Assembly: GCF_000960475.2 (NCBI RefSeq)
Contig: NZ_JZDQ02000018.1
Span: 53,244 to 117,243 of the forward strand
From: Nocardioides luteus
GTDB lineage: Bacteria > Actinomycetota > Actinomycetes > Propionibacteriales > Nocardioidaceae
DNA: 64,000 nt
Direction of reading: 5' to 3'
Shown here piece after piece: positions 17,218-26,027 of this stretch. A model generated the notes under the pieces. It was given only the letters and a program-made list of their open reading frames with translations, did not search any database and was not told the DNA's origin. Both the position numbers and the translations under genes were made by a program. How positions within the stretch are numbered: position 1 is the stretch's first letter; every line of letters starts with the position of its first letter.

Positions 17218-20200
17218 TCAGCTGTCCTGTGACGGCGTGGTGTCGCGGCTCGCGCCACCGCGGGTGCGGGTCACGACCTTCGGCGCAGGCGTCGAGGCGG
17301 TGCCGTTGGTGGCGGGCGTCGCCTCGGTCTTGGTCGCGGTCATCACCGCGCCCTCACCGGTGCTGACCACCTCGCGGCGGGCGCCGCGGCGCTGCCGGGT
17401 GACCACCTTGGGCTTGGAGTCGACCGGCGCGGCCGCGACCGGCTCCGGCGTGGTGACCTCGGGCTCGGCTGCCTCCGGCTCGGCTGCCTCGGGCTCGGCT
17501 GCCGGGGCGACCGGAGCGGGCTCCTCGGCGACGGGCTCCTCGGTGACGGGCTCCTCGGCAACCGGCTTCTCGGCGACCGGCTTCTCAGCGGCCGGCTTCG
17601 GCTCCGCAGCGGTCGAGCTGCCGACAACCGCGGCCAGGACCGGGCGACCGGTCGCTGCCGCACGGCGGGTGCGGGTGCGGGTGGTGACCTTCGGGGCCTC
17701 CGGCTCGGCGGGCGCCTCGGCGACAGGCTGGACCGGAGTCTCGGCCGGGGTCGCCGTCTCGGTCGGCTCGGTCGCCGGGGTCGACGCCTTCGACCGGCGC
17801 GAACGCGTACGCGTGGTCACCTTCGGCGCGTCGACCTGCTCGGGAGCGGTCTCGACTGCCTCGGCCGGCTCGGCGGTCTCCGCAGTCTCGGCCACCGAGG
17901 GCTCCTCGGCGGTCTTCGACCGACGCGAGCGCGTACGGGTGGTGACCTTGGGGGCCTCGGCCACCGCGACGGTCTCGGCGGGCTCGGTGGCCGCCTCCTC
18001 CGCGGGGGTCTCGACGGGCTCGGCGACCGCAGTCGTCTCGCTCTGTCCGGCCATGGCGGCGAACTCGGCGGGCGACGGCGTCTTGGCGTGCTCCTCGACG
18101 GGCTCGGTGCGCTGCTCGCCACCGATCTCGTCCTTGCCCTTGCCGCGGCCACCGCGACCGCCCCGACGGCGCGAGCGCGGCTCGTCGGGGGCGACGCCGG
18201 AGGACTTGCCGGGCTCGACCGGGTGCTCGTGGATCACGAGCCCACGGCCGCCGCAGGCCTCGCAGTTCTCGGAGAAGGCCTCGAGCAGGCCGGTGCCGAT
18301 CCGCTTACGGGTCATCTGCACCAGACCCAGCGAGGTGACCTCGGCTACCTGGTGACGGGTGCGGTCACGGCCGAGGCACTCGACCAGGCGACGGAGCACC
18401 AGGTCGCGGTTGGACTCGAGGACCATGTCGATGAAGTCGACGACGATGATGCCGCCGATGTCGCGCAGCCGGAGCTGGCGCACGATCTCCTCGGCAGCCT
18501 CGAGGTTGTTCTTGGTGACCGTCTCCTCCAGGTTGCCGCCGGAGCCGGTGAACTTGCCGGTGTTGACGTCGACGACGGTCATCGCCTCGGTGCGGTCGAT
18601 GATCAGCGAGCCGCCCGAGGGCAGCCAGACCTTGCGGTCCAGGCCCTTGGCGATCTGCTCGTCGATCCGGTACGCGGCGAAGGCGTCGGCCTCGCCGTCG
18701 TACTTCTCCACGCGCTCCTCGAGGTCGGGAGCGACCGACTGGACGTAGTCCTTGACGGTCTCCCACGACGAGTCGCCGGAGATGACCAGCTTGGCGAAGT
18801 CCTCGGTGAACAGGTCGCGGACGACCTTGAGGGTCAGGTCGGGCTCGCCGTAGAGCAGCTGCGGGGCGTTGCCGCCGGCACGCTTCTCGATGTCCTCCCA
18901 GCGGGCCTTGAGCCGCTCGACGTCGCGGGTCAGCTCGTCCTCGGCGGCACCCTCCGCGGCGGTGCGTACGATCACGCCGGCCGTGTCGGGGACGATCTCC
19001 TTCAGGAGGGTCTTGAGGCGGTTGCGCTCGGTGTCGGGCAGCTTGCGGGAGATGCCGGAGGTGGTGCCGTCGGGCACGTAGACCAGGAAGCGGCCGGCCA
19101 GCGAGATCTGCGAGGTCAGCCGGGCGCCCTTGTGGCCGATCGGGTCCTTCGTCACCTGGACGAGCACCTTCTGACCGGAGGTCAGCACCGACTCGATCTT
19201 GCGGGGCTGACCCTCCTTCCAGCCGAGCGAGGCCCAGTTGACCTCACCGGCGTAGAGGACCGCGTTGCGGCCCTTGCCGATGTCGATGAACGCGGCCTCC
19301 ATGGAGGGGAGCACGTTCTGGACACGGCCCAGGTAGACGTTGCCGATCAGGCTGGTCTGGCTCTCGCGGGCGACGTAGTGCTCGACGAGGACCTTGTCCT
19401 CGAGCACGGCGATCTGGGTGAGGTCCTCGCGCTCGCGGATGACCATGACGCGCTCGACCGACTCGCGGCGGGCCAGGAACTCGGCCTCGCTCACGATCGG
19501 GGCGCGACGGCGGCCGGCCTCGCGGCCCTCGCGGCGGCGCTGCTTCTTGGCCTCCAGGCGGGTCGAGCCCGACAGCGCGGTGATCTGGTCCTCGCCGGTG
19601 CGGCTCGCGCGGACCTTGGTGACGGTGTTCTCCGGGTCGTCCCCGGCGTCGCCCGAGGCCTCGCCGGCCCGGCGGCGACGACGGCGACGGCGCGAGGAGC
19701 TGCCGCCCTCGCCCTGCTGGTCGGCGTCGGCGTCCTTGCCGGCCTCGTCGCTCTCCGCCTCGGCGTCGTCGGACCTGTCCTCGGCGTCGGTCGCGTCGGA
19801 ACCGTCGGCGTCGCCGTTGGAGCCCTTGCGGCGGCGACGGCCACCGCGGCGGCGGCGACGACGGCCGTTGCCGCCGCCCTCGCCGTCGTCGACCGAGCTC
19901 TCGTCGGCGTCGGTGTCGGTGCTGCTGTCCGTGTCGGTCTCGGCCTCGGTGTCGGCGGACTCGTCCTCGGTCGGCTCCTCCTCGGCGGGCTTCTCCTCGG
20001 CCGGGGCGGCGCTGCGGGCGTTGCGCCTGCGGGTCCGGGCCGGGGCCTCCTCCTCGGCGGCCTCAGCTGCGGGCTCGGCGGCCTTCGGCTCGTCCTCGGC
20101 GGGCGCCTCGACGGCGGCCTCGACCGGCTTCGGCTCGGCCGTCTTGCGGGTGCGCCGGCGGGTGGTCGTCTTGGTCGGCGCCTGGAACAGCACCGCGGGG

Positions 20201-20781
20201 GCCACCGGACCGGTCTGCTCGGTCTCGGTCTCCGCGAGGGTCTCGTCGACCTCCTCGTCGACCTCCTCGGCGGGCGTCTCGACGGGCTCGACGGCCTCGA
20301 CCACGGGAGCGGCGGCCTTCTTGGCGGCCGCCTTCTTCGTCGTGGTCTTCTTGGCGGTGGTCTTCCTCGCCGCGGTCTTCTTCGCCGGAGCCTCGACGGC
20401 CTCAGCGGGGGCCTCGGCCGGGGTCTCGACGGCCTCAGCGGCCTCGGGAGTGATCTCGGGGGTGGTCTCGGTGGTCTCGACCTCGGCCGGCGCCGCAGCG
20501 GCAGCCTTCTTGGTCGTACGCTTCCGGGTGGTCTTCTTCGCCGCAGCCTTCTTGGCGGGGGCGGTCTCGCCGGCCTCGTCGGCGGGGGCCTCAGCGGCCT
20601 CAGCCGGGGCCGCGGCGGCCTTCTTGGTGGTGCGCTTGCGCGTCGTCTTCTTCGCCGCGGTCTTCTTCGCGGGAGCGGACTCCGCGGCCGTTTCCGCTTC
20701 GTTCGTGGGGGTGTCGGTCACCGGAGTCTGCGGCGTTTCAGCGCCGTTCTCGGTGTTCTCGACAGTGGTCTCGTCGGCCAT
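17218..20781 (-). CDS. rne: Ribonuclease E/G family endoribonuclease
   Basis: 1187 residues; central enzyme of mRNA decay and rRNA processing. The catalytic core lies at about 450-870: an S1 domain (SLIGNVYLGRVQNVLPSM), active-site aspartates in TVVDVNTGKF (near 735) and IIVVDFIDM (near 780), and the Zn-link cysteines in CEACGGRG (near 842). The core is flanked by low-complexity arms. The N-terminal arm carries three lysine/alanine/threonine blocks of the KKTTRKRTTKKAAA kind followed by acidic Arg-rich runs. The C-terminal arm repeats PKVTTRTR-type motifs about five times. The ATG at 20781 has GAGGAGAA upstream. Located between the DUF2344 gene and rplU, as in other actinobacteria. Confidence 0.96.
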   Translation of the reverse strand: MADETTVENTENGAETPQTPVTDTPTNEAETAAESAPAKKTAAKKTTRKRTTKKAAAAPAEAAEAPADEAGETAPAKKAAAKKTTRKRTTKKAAAAAPAEVETTETTPEITPEAAEAVETPAEAPAEAVEAPAKKTAARKTTAKKTTTKKAAAKKAAAPVVEAVEPVETPAEEVDEEVDETLAETETEQTGPVAPAVLFQAPTKTTTRRRTRKTAEPKPVEAAVEAPAEDEPKAAEPAAEAAEEEAPARTRRRNARSAAPAEEKPAEEEPTEDESADTEAETDTDSSTDTDADESSVDDGEGGGNGRRRRRRGGRRRRKGSNGDADGSDATDAEDRSDDAEAESDEAGKDADADQQGEGGSSSRRRRRRRRAGEASGDAGDDPENTVTKVRASRTGEDQITALSGSTRLEAKKQRRREGREAGRRRAPIVSEAEFLARRESVERVMVIREREDLTQIAVLEDKVLVEHYVARESQTSLIGNVYLGRVQNVLPSMEAAFIDIGKGRNAVLYAGEVNWASLGWKEGQPRKIESVLTSGQKVLVQVTKDPIGHKGARLTSQISLAGRFLVYVPDGTTSGISRKLPDTERNRLKTLLKEIVPDTAGVIVRTAAEGAAEDELTRDVERLKARWEDIEKRAGGNAPQLLYGEPDLTLKVVRDLFTEDFAKLVISGDSSWETVKDYVQSVAPDLEERVEKYDGEADAFAAYRIDEQIAKGLDRKVWLPSGGSLIIDRTEAMTVVDVNTGKFTGSGGNLEETVTKNNLEAAEEIVRQLRLRDIGGIIVVDFIDMVLESNRDLVLRRLVECLGRDRTRHQVAEVTSLGLVQMTRKRIGTGLLEAFSENCEACGGRGLVIHEHPVEPGKSSGVAPDEPRSRRRGGRGGRGKGKDEIGGEQRTEPVEEHAKTPSPAEFAAMAGQSETTAVAEPVETPAEEAATEPAETVAVAEAPKVTTRTRSRRSKTAEEPSVAETAETAEPAEAVETAPEQVDAPKVTTRTRSRRSKASTPATEPTETATPAETPVQPVAEAPAEPEAPKVTTRTRTRRAAATGRPVLAAVVGSSTAAEPKPAAEKPVAEKPVAEEPVTEEPVAEEPAPVAPAAEPEAAEPEAAEPEVTTPEPVAAAPVDSKPKVVTRQRRGARREVVSTGEGAVMTATKTEATPATNGTASTPAPKVVTRTRGGASRDTTPSQDS

Positions 20782-21192
20782 GCCGTTCTCCTCATCCAGG
20801 ACCTTCACAGGTGCCGGATAGTCAGGTGCCGGGAAACGGGCGCTGCGCAGTATCGAACTTTTTCCACGTAGCAGCCGCGTCGCGGCGCAAAGCTTGTCAG
20901 GGCGGCGGCATCCTCCGCAGCGGTGCGTCACAGGCTGCGGTTCGTCACCTGCCGCGGTCGCTCGGCCGTCCGGGACCTTCCCGGGCGAGTCGCTCTCACT
21001 GACCTGCTAGGCCTGCGTCGCGGTCTGGTGACGACCTACCTCCTGTGTGCCGGAGTGCGGCCCCGGAGGGCCCACGCCGGCGAGGCGTCGTCGGACTGTC
21101 CATTCCTCGGGTCGGGCCCGATTGTTTGAGCAGTCGTCTCGGAGTATCGCATACACCCTGTCAACAGACCGATATCCGGACACCAACGAAAC
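20782..21192 (-). other. 411-bp non-coding region: probable long rne leader
   Basis: No supportable gene lies between the AlkZ-like stop and rne. The minus strand carries TTGACA at 21159-21164 but no matching -10 box at the right distance, and two 17-bp GTGACG-containing units at about 20926-20959. A long, structured 5' leader would fit the autoregulation known for rne in enterobacteria, but that is analogy. Confidence 0.4.
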
Positions 21193-22401
21193 TCAGGGAA
21201 GGACTGCTTCTTTCATCTGGCGCGACTTGTAGACGTTCACGATGACCACCCCGTCGAGCCACTCGGTGAGCCGCTCCGCCTCGGCCGCCAGCGCCTTGCG
21301 ACCGGCATCGCCGATGTCGTGGCGCACGATCGGGTGCACGGTGCCGTCCTCGTCCTGCGCCCAGGCTCCCACGATCCGGCCGTCCCACCAGGCGGTGTTG
21401 CCTGCGTTGCCGTTGGAGTCGAAGAGGTACGGCACATCCTCCGCGTCCAGGTAGAACCCGCGTTCCCTCCAGCCCATGACGGTGGGATCGAGGGTCGGCA
21501 CCAGCGCCGCCCAGGGCTCGATCTCGGGTTCCGGCGAGGTGGCGATCGGGTCGTCCGGGAGCACCCAGCCCGTCCCGCCGCTCTCGAGTCCGACCTCGAC
21601 GGCCCCGACGGCGACGAGCGCCGCCCGCACGGCCGACTTGGTGGCCCCGAGCCACCAGACCAGGTCGGCCTCGGTGCCGGGACCGAAGGTCCACAGCCAG
21701 CGGCGGACCAGCTCCGCGTAGCCCTCCGCCGCGGGCAGCGGGGACGGCATCTCGTCGAGCCATGACTCCGTGAGCGTCCAGGCGGGCTTGTTCAGCCGCC
21801 AGTGGCCGAGGTTGGTCGCCCGCATCAGCCGCCCCTGCGCGGCGAGGGTGCCGATCACCCAGCGCCCGATCGCGAACTCACCGCCCCACTTCTTGCCCGG
21901 CTCCCCCAGCCGGAAGCGGATGTCGAGCTCCGGCACCAGCTCGCGCAGCTGCGCCGTCGTCCGCGGCTCCCCGTCGGCCAGCGCCGCCAGCGTCGCCGCG
22001 TAGGCCTTCTCGATCCAGCCGTCGTGGTCCTCGTCGACGCCGCCCGCGGTCAGCCACTTGTGGAGGTTCTTCTCCTGCTGCGCGGCGACCCGGGCCGACG
22101 CGCTCCCCAACGCCGCCGGGACCAGGTCGCGCGGGAAGGCGAAGAGCGTACGCCGCATCGCCAGCTGCTTGACCAGCGAGCGCTCCTCGTAGAGCGCCCG
22201 CTCGACGTCCTCGACCCGGAGGTCGTGGACGCGCGCGTGCAGCGCGAGGTGGACCGTCGCGGCCTCGGTGGCGTGCCAGGCGGTCATCGCCCGCGTCGCG
22301 GCGGCCACGTCGGCGTACCTGTGGCCAGGGGCGAGACCATGGCGTCGACCCAGCCGGGCGCGGCGCTCGCGGTCGGTGACCGTTCTCATCGGCAGTCCCA
22401 T
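21193..22401 (-). CDS. Winged-helix DNA-binding domain protein, AlkZ-like (HTH_42 family)
   Basis: 402 residues across the whole family length. The family holds DNA glycosylases such as AlkZ that unhook alkylated or crosslinked bases. Seen: LVKQLAMRRTLFAFPRDLV, ADLVWWLGATKSAVRAAL, VYLFDSNGNAG-like VPYLFDSNGNAGNTAWWDG, and a closing WLDGVVIVNVYK. The region that carries the catalytic Q-x-Q in AlkZ reads AWHATEAATVHLAL here, so those glutamines are absent; this protein may belong to a subgroup with a different role. GAGG lies eight bases before the ATG. The upstream DUF2344 gene stops 24 bp before this start, so the two are probably cotranscribed. Confidence 0.82.
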   Translation of the reverse strand: MGLPMRTVTDRERRARLGRRHGLAPGHRYADVAAATRAMTAWHATEAATVHLALHARVHDLRVEDVERALYEERSLVKQLAMRRTLFAFPRDLVPAALGSASARVAAQQEKNLHKWLTAGGVDEDHDGWIEKAYAATLAALADGEPRTTAQLRELVPELDIRFRLGEPGKKWGGEFAIGRWVIGTLAAQGRLMRATNLGHWRLNKPAWTLTESWLDEMPSPLPAAEGYAELVRRWLWTFGPGTEADLVWWLGATKSAVRAALVAVGAVEVGLESGGTGWVLPDDPIATSPEPEIEPWAALVPTLDPTVMGWRERGFYLDAEDVPYLFDSNGNAGNTAWWDGRIVGAWAQDEDGTVHPIVRHDIGDAGRKALAAEAERLTEWLDGVVIVNVYKSRQMKEAVLP

Positions 22402-22425
22402 CGGCAGAGCCTCATCGACGGCACG

Positions 22426-23157
22426 CTAGTGGAGCGGGTCGCCGATCGTGCCGGACTCCTCGTCGAAGGTGCCCTGGGTGAGGCGGGTCAGCAGCGGCAG
22501 CCCGCCGTGCTCCGGGCCGACCTTCAGACCGCCGATGCGCTCCAGACCGGTGACGACGTCGTCGGGACGTACGGTCGGGGTGCCGTGCTTGAGCAGGAGC
22601 TCCAGCCGCGAGCCGCCCTCCCCGCGAGGCGCCGAGGCGAGGCGTACGACCGCGCTCCTGGCATCGAACTCGCGCATCCCCTTCTTGGTCATCCGCTCCA
22701 CGATGACCTCCTCGGCGGCGAGGAACGCCGCGACCGCCGCGGCGGCCTCCTCGGGGGCCGTCGGAAGGTCGATGATCCACTCGCTGCCGGTGAGCAGGTC
22801 GGCCAGCGCACCCTTGGGCGAGGTGGCGGTGTCGACGACGTCGAGCAGGTCGAGACCGTCGGGCATGACCTCGTCGAGGGCACCCTTGGTGGCGACCGGG
22901 TCGACGACCTCACGCAGGGCCAGCTCGACGTACTCGGCCTCGCTCGCCGCCCCGGTCGGGGCCGCGCCGGCGTAGGAGATCCGCGGGTGGGGGTTGAAGC
23001 CCGAGGAGTAGGCGACCGGGATCCGGGCCCGCGCCACTGCGCGCTCGAAGGCGCGGCTGAAGTCGCGGTGGCTGGTGAACCGGAGCCGGCCGCGCTTGGC
23101 GTAGCGGATGCGGAGACGCTGGACCGGCGGGGCCTGCTGTTCGGGCTGTTGACGCAC
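22426..23157 (-). CDS. DUF2344 / TIGR03936 family radical SAM-associated protein
   Basis: 243 residues. Seen: RLRIRYAKRGRLRFTSHRDF, AFERAVARARIPVAYSSGFNPHP and ISYAGAAPTGAASEAEYVEL, diagnostic for this family. It is normally encoded next to, or fused with, the B12-binding radical SAM protein TIGR03960, which here sits 3.5 kb away at 26675-28654. The joint function is not established; the constant company of rne and rplU suggests RNA or ribosome modification, which is inference. Confidence 0.93.
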   Translation of the reverse strand: MRQQPEQQAPPVQRLRIRYAKRGRLRFTSHRDFSRAFERAVARARIPVAYSSGFNPHPRISYAGAAPTGAASEAEYVELALREVVDPVATKGALDEVMPDGLDLLDVVDTATSPKGALADLLTGSEWIIDLPTAPEEAAAAVAAFLAAEEVIVERMTKKGMREFDARSAVVRLASAPRGEGGSRLELLLKHGTPTVRPDDVVTGLERIGGLKVGPEHGGLPLLTRLTQGTFDEESGTIGDPLH

Positions 23158-23257
23158 GGAGTCGATTATGTCGGTCCTGCGGCGTGATGACCCATCCGGC
23201 GAAGGGGAGGCGAACGGTTTGTAACGGTTTGCCCGTCAAAAATGGGAGACTCGCGCG

Positions 23258-24250
23258 GTGAGTCGCCACAGAAGCAGGAATTTCTCGGTACGCCTCAAGG
23301 AGCTGTTGCCGATCCTCGCGGTGGTCCTCACCGTCGGCGTCATCGCCGCCCTGACCGTCCTCGCGCCCCGGCTGAACGACTCCAGACAGGCCTCCGCGGA
23401 GACCTCCTCCTCGCCGAGCGCGGACCCGCTCGACGCCTCTGCGTCGGCGAGCCCGTCGGCGTCGTCGGGGCCGCTGCCGAAGTTCACGACGCTCGAGGCG
23501 CCGCCGGCGATCGACAAGGCCCCGAAGAAGCCGAAGATCGACCCCTGCGCGGTCCCGCGCAACCTGACCGTGATGACCTTCAACATCAAGGGCGGCCGGG
23601 TCTCCCCCGGTGAGCTCGGCGGGATCGCCGGAGTGATCCGCTCGTCCGGCGCCGACGTCGTACTCCTCCAGGAGGTCGACCGGAACCGCCGCCGCTCGGG
23701 CAACGTCGACCAGCCCGCGATCATCGCCTCCCACCTGGGGATGCAGTCGGTCTTCGGTGCCAACGACTACATCACCGACCGCGGCGGCTACGGCAACGCG
23801 ATCCTGTCTCGCTTCCCCATCGCCGAGTCCGGCAACACCCACCTGCCCAACAGCGACGGCAAGGAGCAGCGCGGCGTACTGAGGGCGAACATCATCGTCC
23901 AGGGCCAGCGTCTGGTCGTCTTCAACACCCACCTCGACCACACCTCCGACTCGCTCCGCCAGGCCCAGATCGGCGCGGTGATGGCCAAGGTGAACGCCTA
24001 CGACGGCGCCAAGATCCTCGGCGGCGACCTGAACTCGGGTGACGGCTCGGGCGTGCTGAGCACCGCCCTGTCCTCGCTGACCGACGCCGGCGCCTCCCTC
24101 GGGCCCAGCCATGACGGCGGCGGCCGCGTCGACTACCTGCTCCCCAACTCCTGGCTCGAGGCCGGCGACGGCCGGGTCACCCCCACCAGCTTGTCGGACC
24201 ACCACGCGGTGAGCATCGACTTCTCCATGCGCGGCGCAGAGGACTGCTGA
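23258..24250 (+). CDS. Secreted/membrane-anchored endonuclease/exonuclease/phosphatase family protein
   Basis: 330 residues from a GTG start. One transmembrane helix (about 16-36) is followed by a Ser/Ala/Pro linker to about residue 75, then an EEP domain on the outside. Catalytic motifs: MTFNIKGG (Asn), LLQEVDRN (Glu), FNTHLDHTS (His-Asp), GGDLNSGDGSG (Asp-Asn), GRVDYLL (Asp) and LSDHHAVSI (final Asp-His), all intact. It is a likely metal-dependent phosphodiesterase or nuclease acting outside the membrane; the substrate is unknown. It is divergent from the DUF2344 gene across 100 bp. Confidence 0.87.
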   Translation: MSRHRSRNFSVRLKELLPILAVVLTVGVIAALTVLAPRLNDSRQASAETSSSPSADPLDASASASPSASSGPLPKFTTLEAPPAIDKAPKKPKIDPCAVPRNLTVMTFNIKGGRVSPGELGGIAGVIRSSGADVVLLQEVDRNRRRSGNVDQPAIIASHLGMQSVFGANDYITDRGGYGNAILSRFPIAESGNTHLPNSDGKEQRGVLRANIIVQGQRLVVFNTHLDHTSDSLRQAQIGAVMAKVNAYDGAKILGGDLNSGDGSGVLSTALSSLTDAGASLGPSHDGGGRVDYLLPNSWLEAGDGRVTPTSLSDHHAVSIDFSMRGAEDC

Positions 24251-24292
24251 TTTCCCGGACGCGGACTCACCGGGCGTGGGAACATCCCGGCC

Positions 24293-25027
24293 ATGTCCAA
24301 CGCCGCGCCGCCCCCGGCGCATGAGCTGAACCCCCACGACAATGTGACCTCACGCGATCCGTTGCCTTCGTCCAACGAGCGCCCCTCCCAGGCGATGGCG
24401 GTCGCCGCGCTTGTGCTGTGCTGCATCTTCTTCAACCCCATCGCCGTCATCATCGGCATCGGCCTCGCGATCGCGGTGTTGTTCCGGTCGAAGCCTCGAC
24501 GCAACCGCGGAGTCAGGAAGGCGATCACTGCGATCGTGGTCGGCAGCTGCGGTCTCGTTCTCATTTCCAGTCTTGTCGCCTGGCTCTGGTCGTTCACCTA
24601 TGGCACCAACATCGAACGCGACAAGAACGGGGCCGTGACATCGAGTGGGATCACAGTGCCGGAGCTCCTGCGAGTTGGGGACTGCTTCGAGGACGACAAC
24701 GAACCGGGCGAACCGTTCATCCTCTACACGATCGACGTCGTGCCATGCTCCGAGCCACATCGATGGGAGGCCTACCACAGATTCCTTCTCCCGGACGGAC
24801 CGTGGCCAGGAGACAACGAGGTCGCGTGGCTCTCGGACCCGGGGTGTCGTACCGCTTTTCACGAATTCATCGGCGAACGTGAGGGCCCGAGCGATCTGCG
24901 AATGGAGTTCTACCTGCCCTACGAGGCGTCCTGGCGGTCAGGTGACCGCCTTGTCGTGTGCTACGTGGGGACCGGGTCACCGACGACCGACTCGCTTCGC
25001 GGCTCTGCCTTGCGGGAAGCCCCTTAA
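24293..25027 (+). CDS. DUF4190 / septum-formation domain membrane protein
   Basis: 244 residues. Two hydrophobic helices near residues 35-60 and 78-102 form the DUF4190-like part; an extracytoplasmic domain follows with VGDCFEDDNEP, VVPCSEPHRWEAYHRF, GCRTAFHEFIG and RLVVCYVG, whose four cysteines and CSEPH motif match the actinobacterial septum-formation family. The name of that family does not prove a division role. Codons ending in A or T are somewhat more common than in neighbours. No operon partner is obvious. Confidence 0.8.
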   Translation: MSNAAPPPAHELNPHDNVTSRDPLPSSNERPSQAMAVAALVLCCIFFNPIAVIIGIGLAIAVLFRSKPRRNRGVRKAITAIVVGSCGLVLISSLVAWLWSFTYGTNIERDKNGAVTSSGITVPELLRVGDCFEDDNEPGEPFILYTIDVVPCSEPHRWEAYHRFLLPDGPWPGDNEVAWLSDPGCRTAFHEFIGEREGPSDLRMEFYLPYEASWRSGDRLVVCYVGTGSPTTDSLRGSALREAP

Positions 25028-25094
25028 GTCTTAGAAAGAGATATGCGACAGTCTCCGCGTCGCTCTACCGGTCACGCATGAGAAACTCCCGGGC

Positions 25095-25517
25095 GTGTTC
25101 GAACTCCGACCTGCCACTGCCGCTGACGTCGACGCTCTGATCGCCCTGTGGGAGGTGGCCGCGGAGAACGACGCGCGGCCGACGGACTCGGTGGCGAAGG
25201 TCGAGGCGCTGATCGCCCGCGACCCCGACGCCTGCACGGTCGCGGTCACGCCCGAGGGTCGGCTCGTCGGCTCGCTGATCTCCGGCTGGGACGGCTGGCG
25301 CGCCCACCTCTACCGGCTGGCGGTCCACCCCGACGTACGCCGCCAGGGGCTCGCCCGGCGCCTCCTGACCCATGCCGAGGAGCGCCTGGTGGCGCTCGGG
25401 GCGAGCCGGATCGACGCGATGGTCCTGGAGGGCAACGACCTGGGTCAGTCGCTGTGGAAGAGCTCGGGCTACGAGTCTCAGTCGGAGTGGCGCCGCTGGG
25501 TCCGCCCGGTCGGCTGA
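25095..25517 (+). CDS. GNAT family N-acetyltransferase
   Basis: 140-residue compact acetyltransferase starting at GTG 25095. It has FELRPATAADVDALIALW at the N-terminus, the acetyl-CoA motif YRLAVHPDVRRQGLARRLL, and the closing GNDLGQSLWKSSGYESQSEW. This is the RimI-like single-domain type. Its last 40 bases overlap the 3' end of the opposite-strand GNAT gene. Substrate unknown. Confidence 0.88.
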   Translation: MFELRPATAADVDALIALWEVAAENDARPTDSVAKVEALIARDPDACTVAVTPEGRLVGSLISGWDGWRAHLYRLAVHPDVRRQGLARRLLTHAEERLVALGASRIDAMVLEGNDLGQSLWKSSGYESQSEWRRWVRPVG

Positions 25518-25972
25518 GGCCGGACCATCAGGTCGTACGCCTCCCGGAACCCACCCCGCTCGTAGAACGGGATCGACCGGTCGCTGGGGCTCAGCACGAC
25601 GCGTACGAATCCCTCGTCGTCGGCGTGGTCGGTGAGCGCGGTCAGCATCGCGGTGCCGAGGCCGCTGTTGCGGTGCTCGCGCCGGACGTAGAAGTTGGCC
25701 AGATAGCCCCACCGCGACGACCGTTCCTGACCCGGCTTCGGCATCCGGGTGAAGACCAGCATGTTGACCATGCCGGCGGCCTCGCCGTCGACGTACCCGA
25801 GCCAGGTCACCCGCTGCTCGTGCTCCTTGAGCATCCACTCGTCGAAGCGCTCCTCGAACCCCGAATCGTCGATCGGACCCTCCGTGATCTCCTCGACCCA
25901 GGCGCGGCGAAGGCTTGCCAGGAGGGGCGTGTCCGCCGGTCCTGCTGGTCGTACGTCGAAGGTGTCGCTCAC
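25478..25972 (-). CDS. GNAT family N-acetyltransferase
   Basis: 164 residues, with FDVRPAGPADTPLLASLRRA at the start, the CoA loop FYVRREHRNSGLGTAMLTAL, and VLSPSDRSIPFYERGGF near the end, all typical of GNAT proteins. Convergent with the 25095-25517 GNAT: the two reading frames share 40 bp, so each C-terminus is written on the other's antisense. Divergent from ridA across 55 bp. Substrate unknown. Confidence 0.88.
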   Translation of the reverse strand: MSDTFDVRPAGPADTPLLASLRRAWVEEITEGPIDDSGFEERFDEWMLKEHEQRVTWLGYVDGEAAGMVNMLVFTRMPKPGQERSSRWGYLANFYVRREHRNSGLGTAMLTALTDHADDEGFVRVVLSPSDRSIPFYERGGFREAYDLMVRPQPTGRTQRRHSD

Positions 25973-26027
25973 GGACCCAACCTAGTAATCGTTCGCGCGG
26001 CACGGCGGTCGGGTCTACCTTCGGCGC

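Noticed and set aside
18088..20871. 927-codon plus-strand frame opposite rne
   Set aside because: Gly/Leu/Val/Arg low complexity caused by GC-rich antisense of rne; the minus frame has all catalytic motifs.
20926..20959. Two 17-bp GTGACG units in the rne leader as further copies of the 21-bp repeat
   Set aside because: Only the GTGAC part agrees and the unit length differs, so relation to the 21-bp family is not supported.
21136..21164. TTGACA at 21159-21164 as the rne promoter
   Set aside because: No acceptable -10 box lies 16-19 bp downstream; the nearest, GATACT, is only 10 bp away.
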